Positions 27,626-39,132 of a stretch of 64,000 bases of DNA are shown piece after piece (the first letter of the stretch is position 1; the number at the start of each line of letters is the position of its first letter). Location: contig JAJDWB010000013.1 of assembly GCA_022825855.1 (NCBI GenBank), positions 124,001 to 188,000 of the forward strand. The letters run 5' to 3'. A model generated the notes under the pieces. It worked only from the letters and a program-made list of their open reading frames with translations. It searched no databases and had not been told where the DNA came from. The position numbers were made by a program, and so were the translations under genes. Origin of the DNA: Dehalococcoidia bacterium (GTDB taxonomy: Bacteria > Chloroflexota > Dehalococcoidia > Bin125).

Positions 27626-28645
27626 ATGGAACAGCGACGATTCGGGAACAGCGACCTGGTCGCCTCGGCGGTGGGATTCGGCACCTGGGAGATGAGCGGC
27701 AACATGTACGGTCACATCGACCGCACCGAGGCCGCCCGAGCCGTGAACATGGCCATCGATCGCGGCATCACCCTCTTCGACACCGCCGAGGTCTACGGAC
27801 CCAACCACTCCGAGGAACTGCTCGCCGAAGGACTCGGCAGCCGCCGCAACGAAGTCGTCCTCGTCACCAAGGTCGGCTTCGACTACAACGACGTGCCCCA
27901 GGTAATCGGTCTGAACTCGAAGAAAGACCACATCATCGAGCACACCGAAGGCTGCCTGCGCCGCCTGCAGACCGACTACGTCGACCTGATGCTGATCCAC
28001 TGGCCTGACCACGACACCCCCTTCGACGAGACGATGGAAGGTCTCGAGGAACTCAAGCAGGCCGGCAAGATCCGCCACTACGGCGTCTCCAACTTCAACA
28101 TCGACATGATGGAGGAGTGCCAGCGCCACGGCACGATCGTCGCCAACCAGGTCGGCTATCACATGTTCGACCGCCGCATGGAATCCCGCGTGCTGCCCTG
28201 GTGCATGGCCAACGGCGTCGGCTTCATGTCCTACGGATCGCTCGCCTTCGGCCTGCTCACCGCCGCCTTCCAGCCCGATCACCAGTTCGACGAGGGCGAT
28301 TGGCGCGCCAACGGCGTCGCCTTCAACCTGCCCCTGTTCGAGGGCGAGCGCTTCAAACAGGAAGTCGAAATCGCCAACCGCCTCGCCGAACTCGCCGACG
28401 GCTACGGCAAGACCTGCGCCCAGCTCGGCATCGCTTGGGTCCTCGACCACCCCGGCGTCAGTTGCGCGCTGGTCGGCATGCGCAACGAACGCGAGCTCGA
28501 GGAAAACGTCGCCGCCACCGACTGGAAGCTGACCGAGGAAATCCGCAGCGGCGTCAACCAGATCTTCGACGACGTCGGCGTCCCCACCTACCAGAACCTC
28601 GACCAGGTCGTCCACGTCGCCCGAGCCACCGGCCGCCGCCGCTAG
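27626..28645 (+). CDS. Aldo/keto reductase
   Basis: NADPH-dependent TIM-barrel oxidoreductase of 339 residues. The catalytic tetrad region is visible: Asp and Tyr in GITLFDTAEVYGPNHSEEL, Lys in VLVTKVGFDYND, and His in DLMLIHWPDHDTP. The cofactor pocket GVSNFN and the C-terminal phosphate-binding SCALVGMRNERELEENV are present. This is the voltage-gated-K-channel-beta/YajO-like subgroup; the substrate is unknown. ATG 27626 begins the family homology; only a weak AGGACT precedes it. Divergent from yvcK; convergent with the fibronectin-III gene. Confidence 0.92.
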   Translation: MEQRRFGNSDLVASAVGFGTWEMSGNMYGHIDRTEAARAVNMAIDRGITLFDTAEVYGPNHSEELLAEGLGSRRNEVVLVTKVGFDYNDVPQVIGLNSKKDHIIEHTEGCLRRLQTDYVDLMLIHWPDHDTPFDETMEGLEELKQAGKIRHYGVSNFNIDMMEECQRHGTIVANQVGYHMFDRRMESRVLPWCMANGVGFMSYGSLAFGLLTAAFQPDHQFDEGDWRANGVAFNLPLFEGERFKQEVEIANRLAELADGYGKTCAQLGIAWVLDHPGVSCALVGMRNERELEENVAATDWKLTEEIRSGVNQIFDDVGVPTYQNLDQVVHVARATGRRR

Positions 28646-28674
28646 GCGACGGCGCCACTCCGTCAACCCGGTGA

Positions 28675-28699
28675 ATTCCTCCCCCTAGTGGGGAGGAAT
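28675..28699. terminator. Convergent hairpin between aldo/keto reductase and FN3 gene
   Basis: ATTCCTCCCC (28675-28684) pairs perfectly with GGGGAGGAAT (28690-28699) around the five-base loop CTAGT. It lies in the 39-bp convergent gap and runs into the FN3 gene: the loop contains that gene's TAG stop (complement of 28685-28687). There is no T-run on either side, so intrinsic termination is uncertain; it may be a bidirectional 3'-end stabiliser. Confidence 0.55.
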
Positions 28700-31477
28700 G
28701 AACACCTGGTACCCGGGCCCGAACAGCGTCTCGCCCCGGAACCTCGGCGGAGATGTGATCTCGACGGTCAACTCCGCTCCCTCGGGCACGTCATCGAGTA
28801 CGGCCGTCTCGACCGCATCGCCACTCGGCCGGTGCAGTCGCCACCAACTCTCGTGCGGACCCTGAAGCCGCACCAGATACAGCCACGCGTCCGGCTGAGC
28901 CGTCCAGCTCACGCTGACGCGGCCCTCCGTGCGCTCGATACGCGCGTCATCGACGTCCTCCAGCGTGGTGAACGACGAGACCGTCGACCACTCCTTCGGC
29001 TCCGAGCCGTCGTCGAAGAACGGCCGGTACGCCAGTTGAAACTCATACCTGGTTCCCGGCCTCAGATCCGGCCATACCCATCGGCATTGGTTGCGGGATT
29101 CGTATCCCGGTGATCCCCTTTCGATCTCTTGGTACTGCCAGGCACCAGAGCCGGACCAGCGCCAGCGCAGCAAGAACGTTAAGGGTGGCCTTGGAGCATA
29201 GCCGAGTACGCTCCAGATATGGCAGGGCCACCCCAGGTGAGCCTCTCGCTCATCGACGCTGAAGACCCTCGCTTGAGGCACGGGCACGCTTCGGTCTTGT
29301 TCATCGCCATAGAGCGGCGCATGCCGAATCTCCCTGGTGAGAGTGCTTGTGCGACTACGGGCGTCGACCAGGCTAATGACTACTGATTCCGACAACGGTT
29401 CATCGTCGTCGGGAGGTAGTTCACAGGGCACGATTTCGATTCCCTCGCGTTCGGACGTCTCGTATGCCTCGCGATTCCCGACCGCAATGAAGAATGGCGC
29501 GACGCCCCCACGAACTTCCCAAGGAATCGCCGCCGGCAGACCGCTGTAAGGATCGCACATGATGTAGTCGTTGTAGTACCGGGCGAAGTGCAGTTCGGGA
29601 GGAGCACCGGGTGAGATGGTGACAGTCCGTGAGCGGTGTCCTGTCCCGTACTGGCGATGGTATGAGGCGATTTGAATGCCGACAGGGTTACCACGGGCAG
29701 GCATCGGGATACTCAACCTGGTCCCGGTCCCGGCGTCGAACTCCACTTCCTCGCCGGACTCAAAGGTCAGATACACCCGATATCCGTCGGCAGGCGTGAG
29801 GGAGTAGGGGACAGGATTCCACTCGATGTGCCACTGATCATCCTGTTCATAGGCTTGGATGCTGTAGTGACTCGGTGGAACCGGAGTCGTGCTCCGATAC
29901 TGCCAAGGCGTCCAATCGGTCCATTGATCCTTGACGCGGAGTCTGGAGCGGAACCTGTAGCTGCCTGGATGTGCGACTTGAATGACTATCGGAGCGGCGC
30001 CAAACGAGTGCATGGTGCGACCTCGTGTCTGCCATTGAACTTGCGCATACCGAGCAGGGAGCGCCGGCTCCCACTTGACGATAAAGGTGTTGCGTATCCC
30101 GTCGTCGTTGGCGGTGCCTCTCCAATCGACGAACAGCTCCGAGATGCCCGTCTCCCGGTTTAGATTGGTTCGTACATCCTCAAATCTTGCCCGGGTCTCA
30201 ACAAAGACCTCATCGCGAGTGCGATGCAGGTCGTCGTACGCAACCACGACGCGGTACAGCGTGCCCGGCCGTACGTTGGCGATCCACAACTGGTTCTGGT
30301 CGGATTTGACCCTCCGGATCTCCTGGTAGTCGATAGGAGTGCCGAACTCATACGCGTAGACCAGGACCTCGATGTCATCGTCGAGCAGAGGAGCTTCCCA
30401 TTCGACTGCGATCACATCCCTGCCATCGGGTTGGTAGACAGAAGTGATGACCGGTCCCGCGTAGGCTCGCGATGCGTCTGTCCGTTCAGGTCCCGTGCGA
30501 ATGTCGAACGTCGCTTCGGGCAACACGATCCCCGACCAGTTCTGCAGCGAGATTGAGTAATCGTGTTCGGGTCTGAGATTGTCAAACTCAACCCGGTACG
30601 AGTGCTGGCCTTTGACCACTTGGGTCTCGCTGGCGTAGTATCCGCGTCCAGCCCGCTCGTCGTCCTCAAGTGTCAATCTCCAATAGGTGTCTGTCCGATT
30701 GGCGCGCCAGCTTACGACCGCGCTGTCGCCCGACGTCCGAACCGTCACGTCGTTCGGTGGACCGTCGCTGATCGCCGTCAGCGTTCGGGTCCAGCGCAAC
30801 GCATCGGGGGTCTCTCGCTCGATCGGATCACGTAGCTGACTGATTTGTACCTCGTACCGTGTGCCCGAAGCATGCTGGTGCAGTTGCTGCGAGAAGAACG
30901 AATCAGACGTTGATTCATCATGCGAGTGGTAGGTCCAAGTGTTGCTTCCGGCCTGACGCCAACGAAACAGAAACAGGGACGGAGGCGGCGCTTGGTACTG
31001 GTCTTCTGCGAAGTGCCGATTTACGCCGGCATACAGCCCGGCGAAGCGGTAATCGCTCCATTCCTGCCCGGCGCCGGCAAAGGCCCTGCGCGGCGGCGGA
31101 AACGGCTGCGTCAATGGCAGCACGAGACTGTCGGACGCTCCTTGATTCGACGCATCCGTCACCGTCGCCCGGATCACCGTCCGCTCGAATGCGTACAACT
31201 GCGAGGGATCGGTGAGACCCTCCGCCAGGGCGCACAGCACCCGTTCGCTCGCGGCGTCAGGATCGACCGCCACCCCGTTGACGGCGACCTCGTACGGAGC
31301 CGTCCCGCCCGAGATCCGCCACGAGACGTCCGTCAAGGTCCCGACCGTGCATGTTTCCCGCGAGCTGGAGATCGAGATCGAAAGCGGTTCTTCCGCCGAG
31401 GTCGGGTTCGGCAGCAGCAACAGGCCAACCAGCGCAACAAGCGGCCCGAACAACCCCAAGCAACGCCGTATGCCCAT
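28685..31477 (-). CDS. Large secreted protein with fibronectin type III-like repeats
   Basis: 930 residues, no close named homologue recognised. It has a clear signal peptide (RRCLGLFGPLVALVGLLLLP, cleavage near TSA-EEP). The first mature segment resembles an Ig-like domain (TDVSWRISGGTAPYEVAVNG) and a similar one recurs near residue 620 (PWEVRGGVAPFFIAVGN). Between and after these are several fibronectin-III-like modules, shown by recurring LRPGTRYEFQLAY-type strands (NVRPGTLYRVVVAY, NLRPEHDYSISL, DLRPGTRYEFQLAY) and alternating W-R-x-W motifs. No transmembrane anchor, LPXTG or enzymatic motif is seen, so it is probably an extracellular binding or structural protein. It follows gatB by 38 bp; the start lacks a ribosome site. 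Confidence 0.8.
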   Translation of the reverse strand: MGIRRCLGLFGPLVALVGLLLLPNPTSAEEPLSISISSSRETCTVGTLTDVSWRISGGTAPYEVAVNGVAVDPDAASERVLCALAEGLTDPSQLYAFERTVIRATVTDASNQGASDSLVLPLTQPFPPPRRAFAGAGQEWSDYRFAGLYAGVNRHFAEDQYQAPPPSLFLFRWRQAGSNTWTYHSHDESTSDSFFSQQLHQHASGTRYEVQISQLRDPIERETPDALRWTRTLTAISDGPPNDVTVRTSGDSAVVSWRANRTDTYWRLTLEDDERAGRGYYASETQVVKGQHSYRVEFDNLRPEHDYSISLQNWSGIVLPEATFDIRTGPERTDASRAYAGPVITSVYQPDGRDVIAVEWEAPLLDDDIEVLVYAYEFGTPIDYQEIRRVKSDQNQLWIANVRPGTLYRVVVAYDDLHRTRDEVFVETRARFEDVRTNLNRETGISELFVDWRGTANDDGIRNTFIVKWEPALPARYAQVQWQTRGRTMHSFGAAPIVIQVAHPGSYRFRSRLRVKDQWTDWTPWQYRSTTPVPPSHYSIQAYEQDDQWHIEWNPVPYSLTPADGYRVYLTFESGEEVEFDAGTGTRLSIPMPARGNPVGIQIASYHRQYGTGHRSRTVTISPGAPPELHFARYYNDYIMCDPYSGLPAAIPWEVRGGVAPFFIAVGNREAYETSEREGIEIVPCELPPDDDEPLSESVVISLVDARSRTSTLTREIRHAPLYGDEQDRSVPVPQARVFSVDEREAHLGWPCHIWSVLGYAPRPPLTFLLRWRWSGSGAWQYQEIERGSPGYESRNQCRWVWPDLRPGTRYEFQLAYRPFFDDGSEPKEWSTVSSFTTLEDVDDARIERTEGRVSVSWTAQPDAWLYLVRLQGPHESWWRLHRPSGDAVETAVLDDVPEGAELTVEITSPPRFRGETLFGPGYQVFIPPH

Positions 31478-31515
31478 GGTCAACAGACGACGGCGGGACG
31501 GGAGTTGTTCCCCGG

Positions 31516-33006
<1,491 letters not shown>

Positions 33007-33013
33007 GGACGCC

Positions 33014-33019
33014 AGTGTA
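33014..33019 (-). promoter_or_regulatory. -10 box immediately upstream of gatB (possible leaderless start)
   Basis: On the minus strand TACACT ends seven bases before the gatB ATG, and no Shine-Dalgarno sequence lies between. This matches the TANNNT pattern placed the same way before yvcK and before the small gene at 54753. A good -35 hexamer is not evident. Confidence 0.35.
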
Positions 33020-33139
33020 ATCCGGCATACCCACATGCCCGCCCAAGAACGTATATGCTGTTACAGAACAGGCGTGCATCCACCGTCGCGCCGGGAGCAG
33101 ACACGGAGAGATCGATGCCCGCAACCTCGCCGCACGCGG

Positions 33140-33283
33140 TCGCACAGGGCCGCTCTGCTTCAGCGAAACCCGCACAGGATCGCACAAATTCGAACAAAAA
33201 CCGTACACAATCGAACAAAATCGAACAAACCAACCTGCGAAAACCCGTCAAAATCTGGCCCCAATTGATCAAAATTGATCGCC
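33140..33283 (+). repeat. Helically phased 10-bp repeat array B, in gatB / metallophosphoesterase gap
   Basis: The 453-bp divergent gap 33007-33459 holds a degenerate array. Block 1 has units of the form YCGNACAAA starting at 33140, 33170, 33180, 33190, 33201, 33211 and 33221 (steps 30, 10, 10, 11, 10, 10), e.g. TCGAACAAA. Block 2, weaker, has units at 33235, 33245, 33255, 33265 and 33275 (steps of 10), including TTGATCAAA. The A-tracts in register every helical turn should bend the DNA. On this strand the repeats point toward the metallophosphoesterase. A 5-bp hairpin CCAGT-AAAAC-ACTGG follows at 33299-33313. The rest of the gap shows no gene. Confidence 0.75.
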
Positions 33284-33459
33284 CTGATTGCGCGATCCCC
33301 AGTAAAACACTGGAAATCGGCGTCCGGACCGGCCGGAGGAAAAAAAGTGACCTGACCGCCCACTGACCGACCATGCGGCCTTTTTCCCAATCCGCACAGG
33401 CCCTAGTCTGCAAAGACCAATGCGCCGTGCGGGAGCGGCGTCGGGGATGTGTGCGCCGC

Positions 33460-34311
33460 ATGAGTACTGATGTCTATCCACCGCGAGCCGGCCTGTCGGG
33501 CGGCGTATCGAGCGCCGGGCCGGAGGTCCGACCGCTGCGGATGCTGCACACCTCCGATGTGCACCTCGGCGCCTACACCTCGCAGCCCTACCGCGAAGAG
33601 CCCGACGGCTCCGAGTCGCTCGAACCGGCGCTGAACGCCTTCAAGCACGTGCTCGAGCTGGGCGTCGAAGCCGATGTCGACGTCGTCGCCATCGCCGGCG
33701 ACTTCTTCGACCATGTCCGCGTCAAGCGCCCCTACGTCGAGGTCACCGGCGAACTGATGGCCGCCGTCGGCCGCCCCGTCGTCGTCCTGCCCGGCAACCA
33801 CGACCCGCACATGCCCGAAGGCATCTACCAGAAGTTCGCCGACGCCTTCCCCTCCAACGTCCACATCATCGCCTCCGCCGAGGGCGAACTGGTCCTGCTC
33901 AAGGAGCACGGCGTCCAGTTCTGGGGTCAGGCCCACGAGAGCTACAACGACTTCTCCCCCGCCTCCGCCCAACCCGCCTGGTCCGACGACGCCGAACGCT
34001 ACATCTGGCGCGTCGCCATGGCCCACGGCTACTACGTCGGCACCGGCGAGTCGCGCTACTCCTACCAGATTCACTCTTCGGAGATCCAATCGCTCGCCGC
34101 CGACTACGTCGCGCTCGGCCACATCGACGTCCACGAGGGCGTCGGCGACGGCACCGTCCCGGCCTACTACCCCGGCGCCCCGCGCCACTCCGGCGGCGCC
34201 ACCATCGTCGACTTCAGCGCCAAGGGCGTCGTCGTCCGCCACGAGCTCCACGACGGCGCAGCATCCGACCCGCAGACGGCCAACCCAATGGAAGCCGCCC
34301 GCCTGCACTAA
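33460..34311 (+). CDS. Calcineurin-like metallophosphoesterase (SbcD/Mre11-like)
   Basis: 283 residues with all five metallophosphoesterase motifs in order: TSDVHLG, AIAGDFFDHV, LPGNHDPH, AMAHGYY and ALGHIDVHE. The arrangement and the start RMLHTSDVHLG resemble the nuclease domain of SbcD/Mre11 more than generic phosphatases, but it is short, lacks the SbcD capping domain and has no sbcC neighbour, so nuclease activity is only a possibility. ATG 33460 has only a weak upstream GGGGAT; starts further up or the internal ATG at 33541 are possible. It lies downstream of repeat array B and ends 14 bp before the repeat element at 34325. Confidence 0.8.
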   Translation: MSTDVYPPRAGLSGGVSSAGPEVRPLRMLHTSDVHLGAYTSQPYREEPDGSESLEPALNAFKHVLELGVEADVDVVAIAGDFFDHVRVKRPYVEVTGELMAAVGRPVVVLPGNHDPHMPEGIYQKFADAFPSNVHIIASAEGELVLLKEHGVQFWGQAHESYNDFSPASAQPAWSDDAERYIWRVAMAHGYYVGTGESRYSYQIHSSEIQSLAADYVALGHIDVHEGVGDGTVPAYYPGAPRHSGGATIVDFSAKGVVVRHELHDGAASDPQTANPMEAARLH

Positions 34312-34324
34312 GCAATCCAAAATC

Positions 34325-34472
34325 CCCTCTCCCTCTGGGAGAGGGCTAGGGTGAGGGTCCCCGCAAATGCGGGAATCTTCCCCCCGCAAGGGCGGGAAGC
34401 TTCCCCCCGCGCAAGCGGGAAACTTGCCCCGCGAAGGCGGGGAGCCTGCCCCCGCAAAGGCGAGGGAGAGGG
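34325..34472. repeat. 148-bp REP/MITE-like element: inverted termini enclosing five hairpin units
   Basis: The ends are 11-bp perfect inverted repeats, CCCTCTCCCTC (34325-34335) and GAGGGAGAGGG (34462-34472). The left end continues as GGGAGAGGGCTAGGGTGAGGG, a form widespread in bacterial intergenic repeats. Inside are five short hairpins of the type CCCCGCAANNGCGGG starting at 34359, 34382, 34405, 34427 and 34450 (steps 23, 23, 22, 23), joined by AANCTT-like linkers. It ends 22 bases before the start codon of the AcuI-like gene. No transposase is present; it is probably a non-autonomous mobile repeat. Confidence 0.85.
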
Positions 34473-34494
34473 CTCCCATGAATCAGGAGTTGCA

Positions 34495-35484
34495 GTGAGC
34501 TATCGAGCATTCGTGGTCAACAAGGACGGCGACGACTTCACAGCCTCGGTCCAGAGTCTCGACGAGTCGGCATTGCCGCAAGGCGACGTGACCGTCGCCG
34601 TCGAATGGTCCGACCTCAACTACAAGGACGGCCTCGCCTGCACAGCCAACGGCCGCGTCGTCACCAGCTATCCGATGACGCTGGGCATCGACTTCGCCGG
34701 CGCCGTGGTCGAATCCTCCGACTCCCGCTACGCGCCGGGCGACGCCGTCGTCGCCACCGGCTACGACCTGGGCACGGGACACCCGGGCGGCTACGCCGAA
34801 CGTGTCCGCGTCCCGGCCGACTGGCTCTCGCCGCGCCCCGACGGCATGTCCGCCGAAGAAGCGATGACCCTGGGCACCGCCGGTATCACAGCCGCGATGT
34901 CGATCGATGCAATCGAGAAAGCCGGCATCGGACCCGACGCCGGCCCTGTCATCGTCTCCGGCGCGACCGGCGGCGTCGGCTCGACGGCGGTGGCGATGCT
35001 GGCTGCTCGCGGTTACACGGTCCACGCCAGCACGGGCAAGGCGTCCGAGCACGACTTCTTGCGCGACCTCGGCGCTACGGAAATCCTCGACCGGGAAGAA
35101 CTCTCCGCCGAGTCACGCCGGCCGCTGGAGTCGGAGCGCTGGGCCGCCGGCATCGACCCGGTCGGCGGTCCGACCACGGCGACCATGCTGCGCCAGACCA
35201 GGTACGGCGGCGTCGTGGCGGTCTCCGGTCTGGCCGGCGGCGTCGCGGTCGGCACGACCGTGATGCCCTTCATCCTGCGCGGCGTTTCCCTCGTCGGCAT
35301 CGAGTCGGTCTACTGGCCGGGCGAGGATCGGCCGCGCCTCTGGGCCCGCATGGCCGAGGACTTCAGCGCCCGCAACCTGTTGGACCTCGTCGAAGCGCGG
35401 ATCGGACTCGAAGACGTGCCCGAAGCCGGCGCGCGCATCCTCGCCGGCGGCGTTCGCGGCAGAGTCCTCGTACAACCCTCGTAG
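34495..35484 (+). CDS. acuI: MDR-family NADPH reductase, acrylyl-CoA reductase (AcuI/YhdH) type
   Basis: 329-residue medium-chain oxidoreductase without the zinc site. The N-terminal domain has WSDLNYKDGLACTANGRV and PMTLGIDFAGAVV; the NADP site reads VSGATGGVGSTAVAMLAARG, followed by the subgroup marker GKASEHDFLRDLGA. These define the YhdH/AcuI group, which reduces acrylyl-CoA to propionyl-CoA; this would suit the propionyl-CoA carboxylase at 14985, but that link is inference. The start is GTG 34495 with AGGAG six bases upstream. A 23-bp gap separates it from the LLM gene on the same strand. Confidence 0.88.
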   Translation: MSYRAFVVNKDGDDFTASVQSLDESALPQGDVTVAVEWSDLNYKDGLACTANGRVVTSYPMTLGIDFAGAVVESSDSRYAPGDAVVATGYDLGTGHPGGYAERVRVPADWLSPRPDGMSAEEAMTLGTAGITAAMSIDAIEKAGIGPDAGPVIVSGATGGVGSTAVAMLAARGYTVHASTGKASEHDFLRDLGATEILDREELSAESRRPLESERWAAGIDPVGGPTTATMLRQTRYGGVVAVSGLAGGVAVGTTVMPFILRGVSLVGIESVYWPGEDRPRLWARMAEDFSARNLLDLVEARIGLEDVPEAGARILAGGVRGRVLVQPS

Positions 35485-35507
35485 GCAGTCAGAACCGGAG
35501 GCGGAAC

Positions 35508-36428
35508 ATGCAAATCGGAATCTTCATCGGCGGTGCGGGCCCCGCGCCGAGCGTCCACGACATCGTCGAGCAGGCGCAACGCGCCGAAGCCGCCGGCTTC
35601 TCGACCTTCGGCATGGCCAACATCTTCTCCCACGACGCAATGGGCGCGCTCACTCTGGCCGGCGCCCAGACTGAGTCGATCGAGCTGATGACCGCCGTCG
35701 TGCCCACCTACCCGAGACATCCCCACGCCATGGCGCAGCAGGCGCTGACCGTGCAGGCCGCCTCGGGCGGGTCGCGCTTCGTGATGGGCATCGGCCTCTC
35801 GCACCAGATCGTGATCGAGAACATGTTCGGCTACTCCTTCGACCGTCCCGCGCGGCACATGAAGGAATACCTCGACGTGCTCCTCCCGCTGCTCAACGGC
35901 GAGCCGGTCAAGACCGACGGCGAACACTACCGAGGCCAGGTCAGCCTCGAGATCCCCGACGCCGCCAAGCCGGTCTCCTGCATGCTCGCCGCCATGGGTC
36001 CGGCCATGCTCCGGCTGGCCGGCGCGCGCACCGACGGCACCATCCTCTGGATGACCGCCGCCGGCGTCGTCGAGTCCTACATCGCGCCGACGATCAACGC
36101 CGCCGCCGAAGCAGCCGGACGTCCGCTGCCAAGAATCGTGGTCGGCCTGCCGGTCATGCTCCACTCGGACGTCGACGCCGCCCGCGCCACCGCAGCCGAA
36201 CAGTTCTCCAACTACGGCAATCTGCCCTCCTACCGCTCGATGCTGGACAAGCAGGGCGCGGCCAACCCCGAGGATGTCGCCCTGCTCGGTACCGAAGAGC
36301 AGATTGAGACCCAACTCCGGCAGTTGCAGGATGCAGGCACAACCGACTTCGTCGGCGTCACCTTCGGCTCCGAGGATGAGCGATCGCGGACGGAAGAGTT
36401 CCTGGGCTCGCTCGCGCCGACGCTCTAG
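35508..36428 (+). CDS. LLM-class flavin/F420-dependent oxidoreductase (TIGR03564-like)
   Basis: 306-residue luciferase-like TIM barrel starting MQIGIFIGGAG, with TFGMANIFSHDAMGALTLAG, VVPTYPRHPHAMAQQALTVQ and GSRFVMGIGLSHQIVIENMFG. These fit the TIGR03564 group of probable F420-dependent enzymes. GGAGG lies seven bases upstream of the ATG. It is the second LLM enzyme of the window and is only distantly similar to the one at 7039. Its TAG stop is immediately followed by the stop of the convergent DUF385 gene, with no bases between. Confidence 0.9.
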   Translation: MQIGIFIGGAGPAPSVHDIVEQAQRAEAAGFSTFGMANIFSHDAMGALTLAGAQTESIELMTAVVPTYPRHPHAMAQQALTVQAASGGSRFVMGIGLSHQIVIENMFGYSFDRPARHMKEYLDVLLPLLNGEPVKTDGEHYRGQVSLEIPDAAKPVSCMLAAMGPAMLRLAGARTDGTILWMTAAGVVESYIAPTINAAAEAAGRPLPRIVVGLPVMLHSDVDAARATAAEQFSNYGNLPSYRSMLDKQGAANPEDVALLGTEEQIETQLRQLQDAGTTDFVGVTFGSEDERSRTEEFLGSLAPTL

Positions 36429-36893
36429 TCAGCCGCTGCGGTTCAGGCGAATGACCTGGATCTCGCGCGGTTTGGCGCGCTCCGCGTACTCGACGTAGGG
36501 CGGCCAGACCTCGGTCGCGGCGCTCCAGATCCGCTCCCGCTCCTCGCCATCGAGGAATTCCGCCTCGACCGGATGCCGCTTCCGATCGACGAACACCCAG
36601 GCATGGGGATTGGCCCGCAGGTTGTGCACCCATGACGGATGCTGCGGTCGTCCGCCGACCGAGCCGATGATCACCCAGCTCTCGCCGTCGGGGACGTAGA
36701 AGAGGACCGCGTCGCGCAGGTCGCCCGACTTCGCGCCGACCGAGCGCAGCATCAACGAGTCGACATACGGAACGCCTTCGTTCCAGGTGATCATGCGTCC
36801 CAGCAGCGAGTAGCCGCTCAACCTGACCGATGCTTCTTCGAGCGGCCGGAGTAGCCCGTCACGGCGCAGAAGATTCGCGAGTTGCTGCCACAT
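36429..36893 (-). CDS. Nitroreductase-family deazaflavin (F420)-dependent protein, DUF385/Ddn-like
   Basis: 154 residues of the F420H2-dependent quinone reductase/Ddn split-barrel group: LMLRSVGAKSGDLRDAVLFYVPDGESWVIIGSVGG, then HPSWVHNLRANPHAWVFVDRKRHPVEAEFL, the stretch that contacts the deazaflavin in this family. Probably reduces quinones or nitro compounds with F420H2. It ends base-to-base against the LLM gene on the other strand. A GGAG sits very close to the ATG. Only 21 bp separate its start from the rpoD stop upstream on the same strand. Confidence 0.88.
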   Translation of the reverse strand: MWQQLANLLRRDGLLRPLEEASVRLSGYSLLGRMITWNEGVPYVDSLMLRSVGAKSGDLRDAVLFYVPDGESWVIIGSVGGRPQHPSWVHNLRANPHAWVFVDRKRHPVEAEFLDGEERERIWSAATEVWPPYVEYAERAKPREIQVIRLNRSG

Positions 36894-36914
36894 GGCTCCA
36901 CCCGTTCAGGGGCG

Positions 36915-39062
<2,148 letters not shown>

Positions 39063-39132
39063 GGTCGTGGTCCCTTCTCTCAACGTGCTCTCAGCGTGGT
39101 CCCCCAGCGCGTGGCGCGGTCATGATCAACAA

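Noticed and set aside
33007-33459. tRNA or small RNA gene in the largest gap
   Set aside because: No cloverleaf, CCA end or strong hairpin-plus-T-run was found; only the array, a 5-bp hairpin and an A-run.
34359-34472. CRISPR array from five ~23-bp units
   Set aside because: Units are back-to-back hairpins without unique spacers and lie inside an element with inverted termini.
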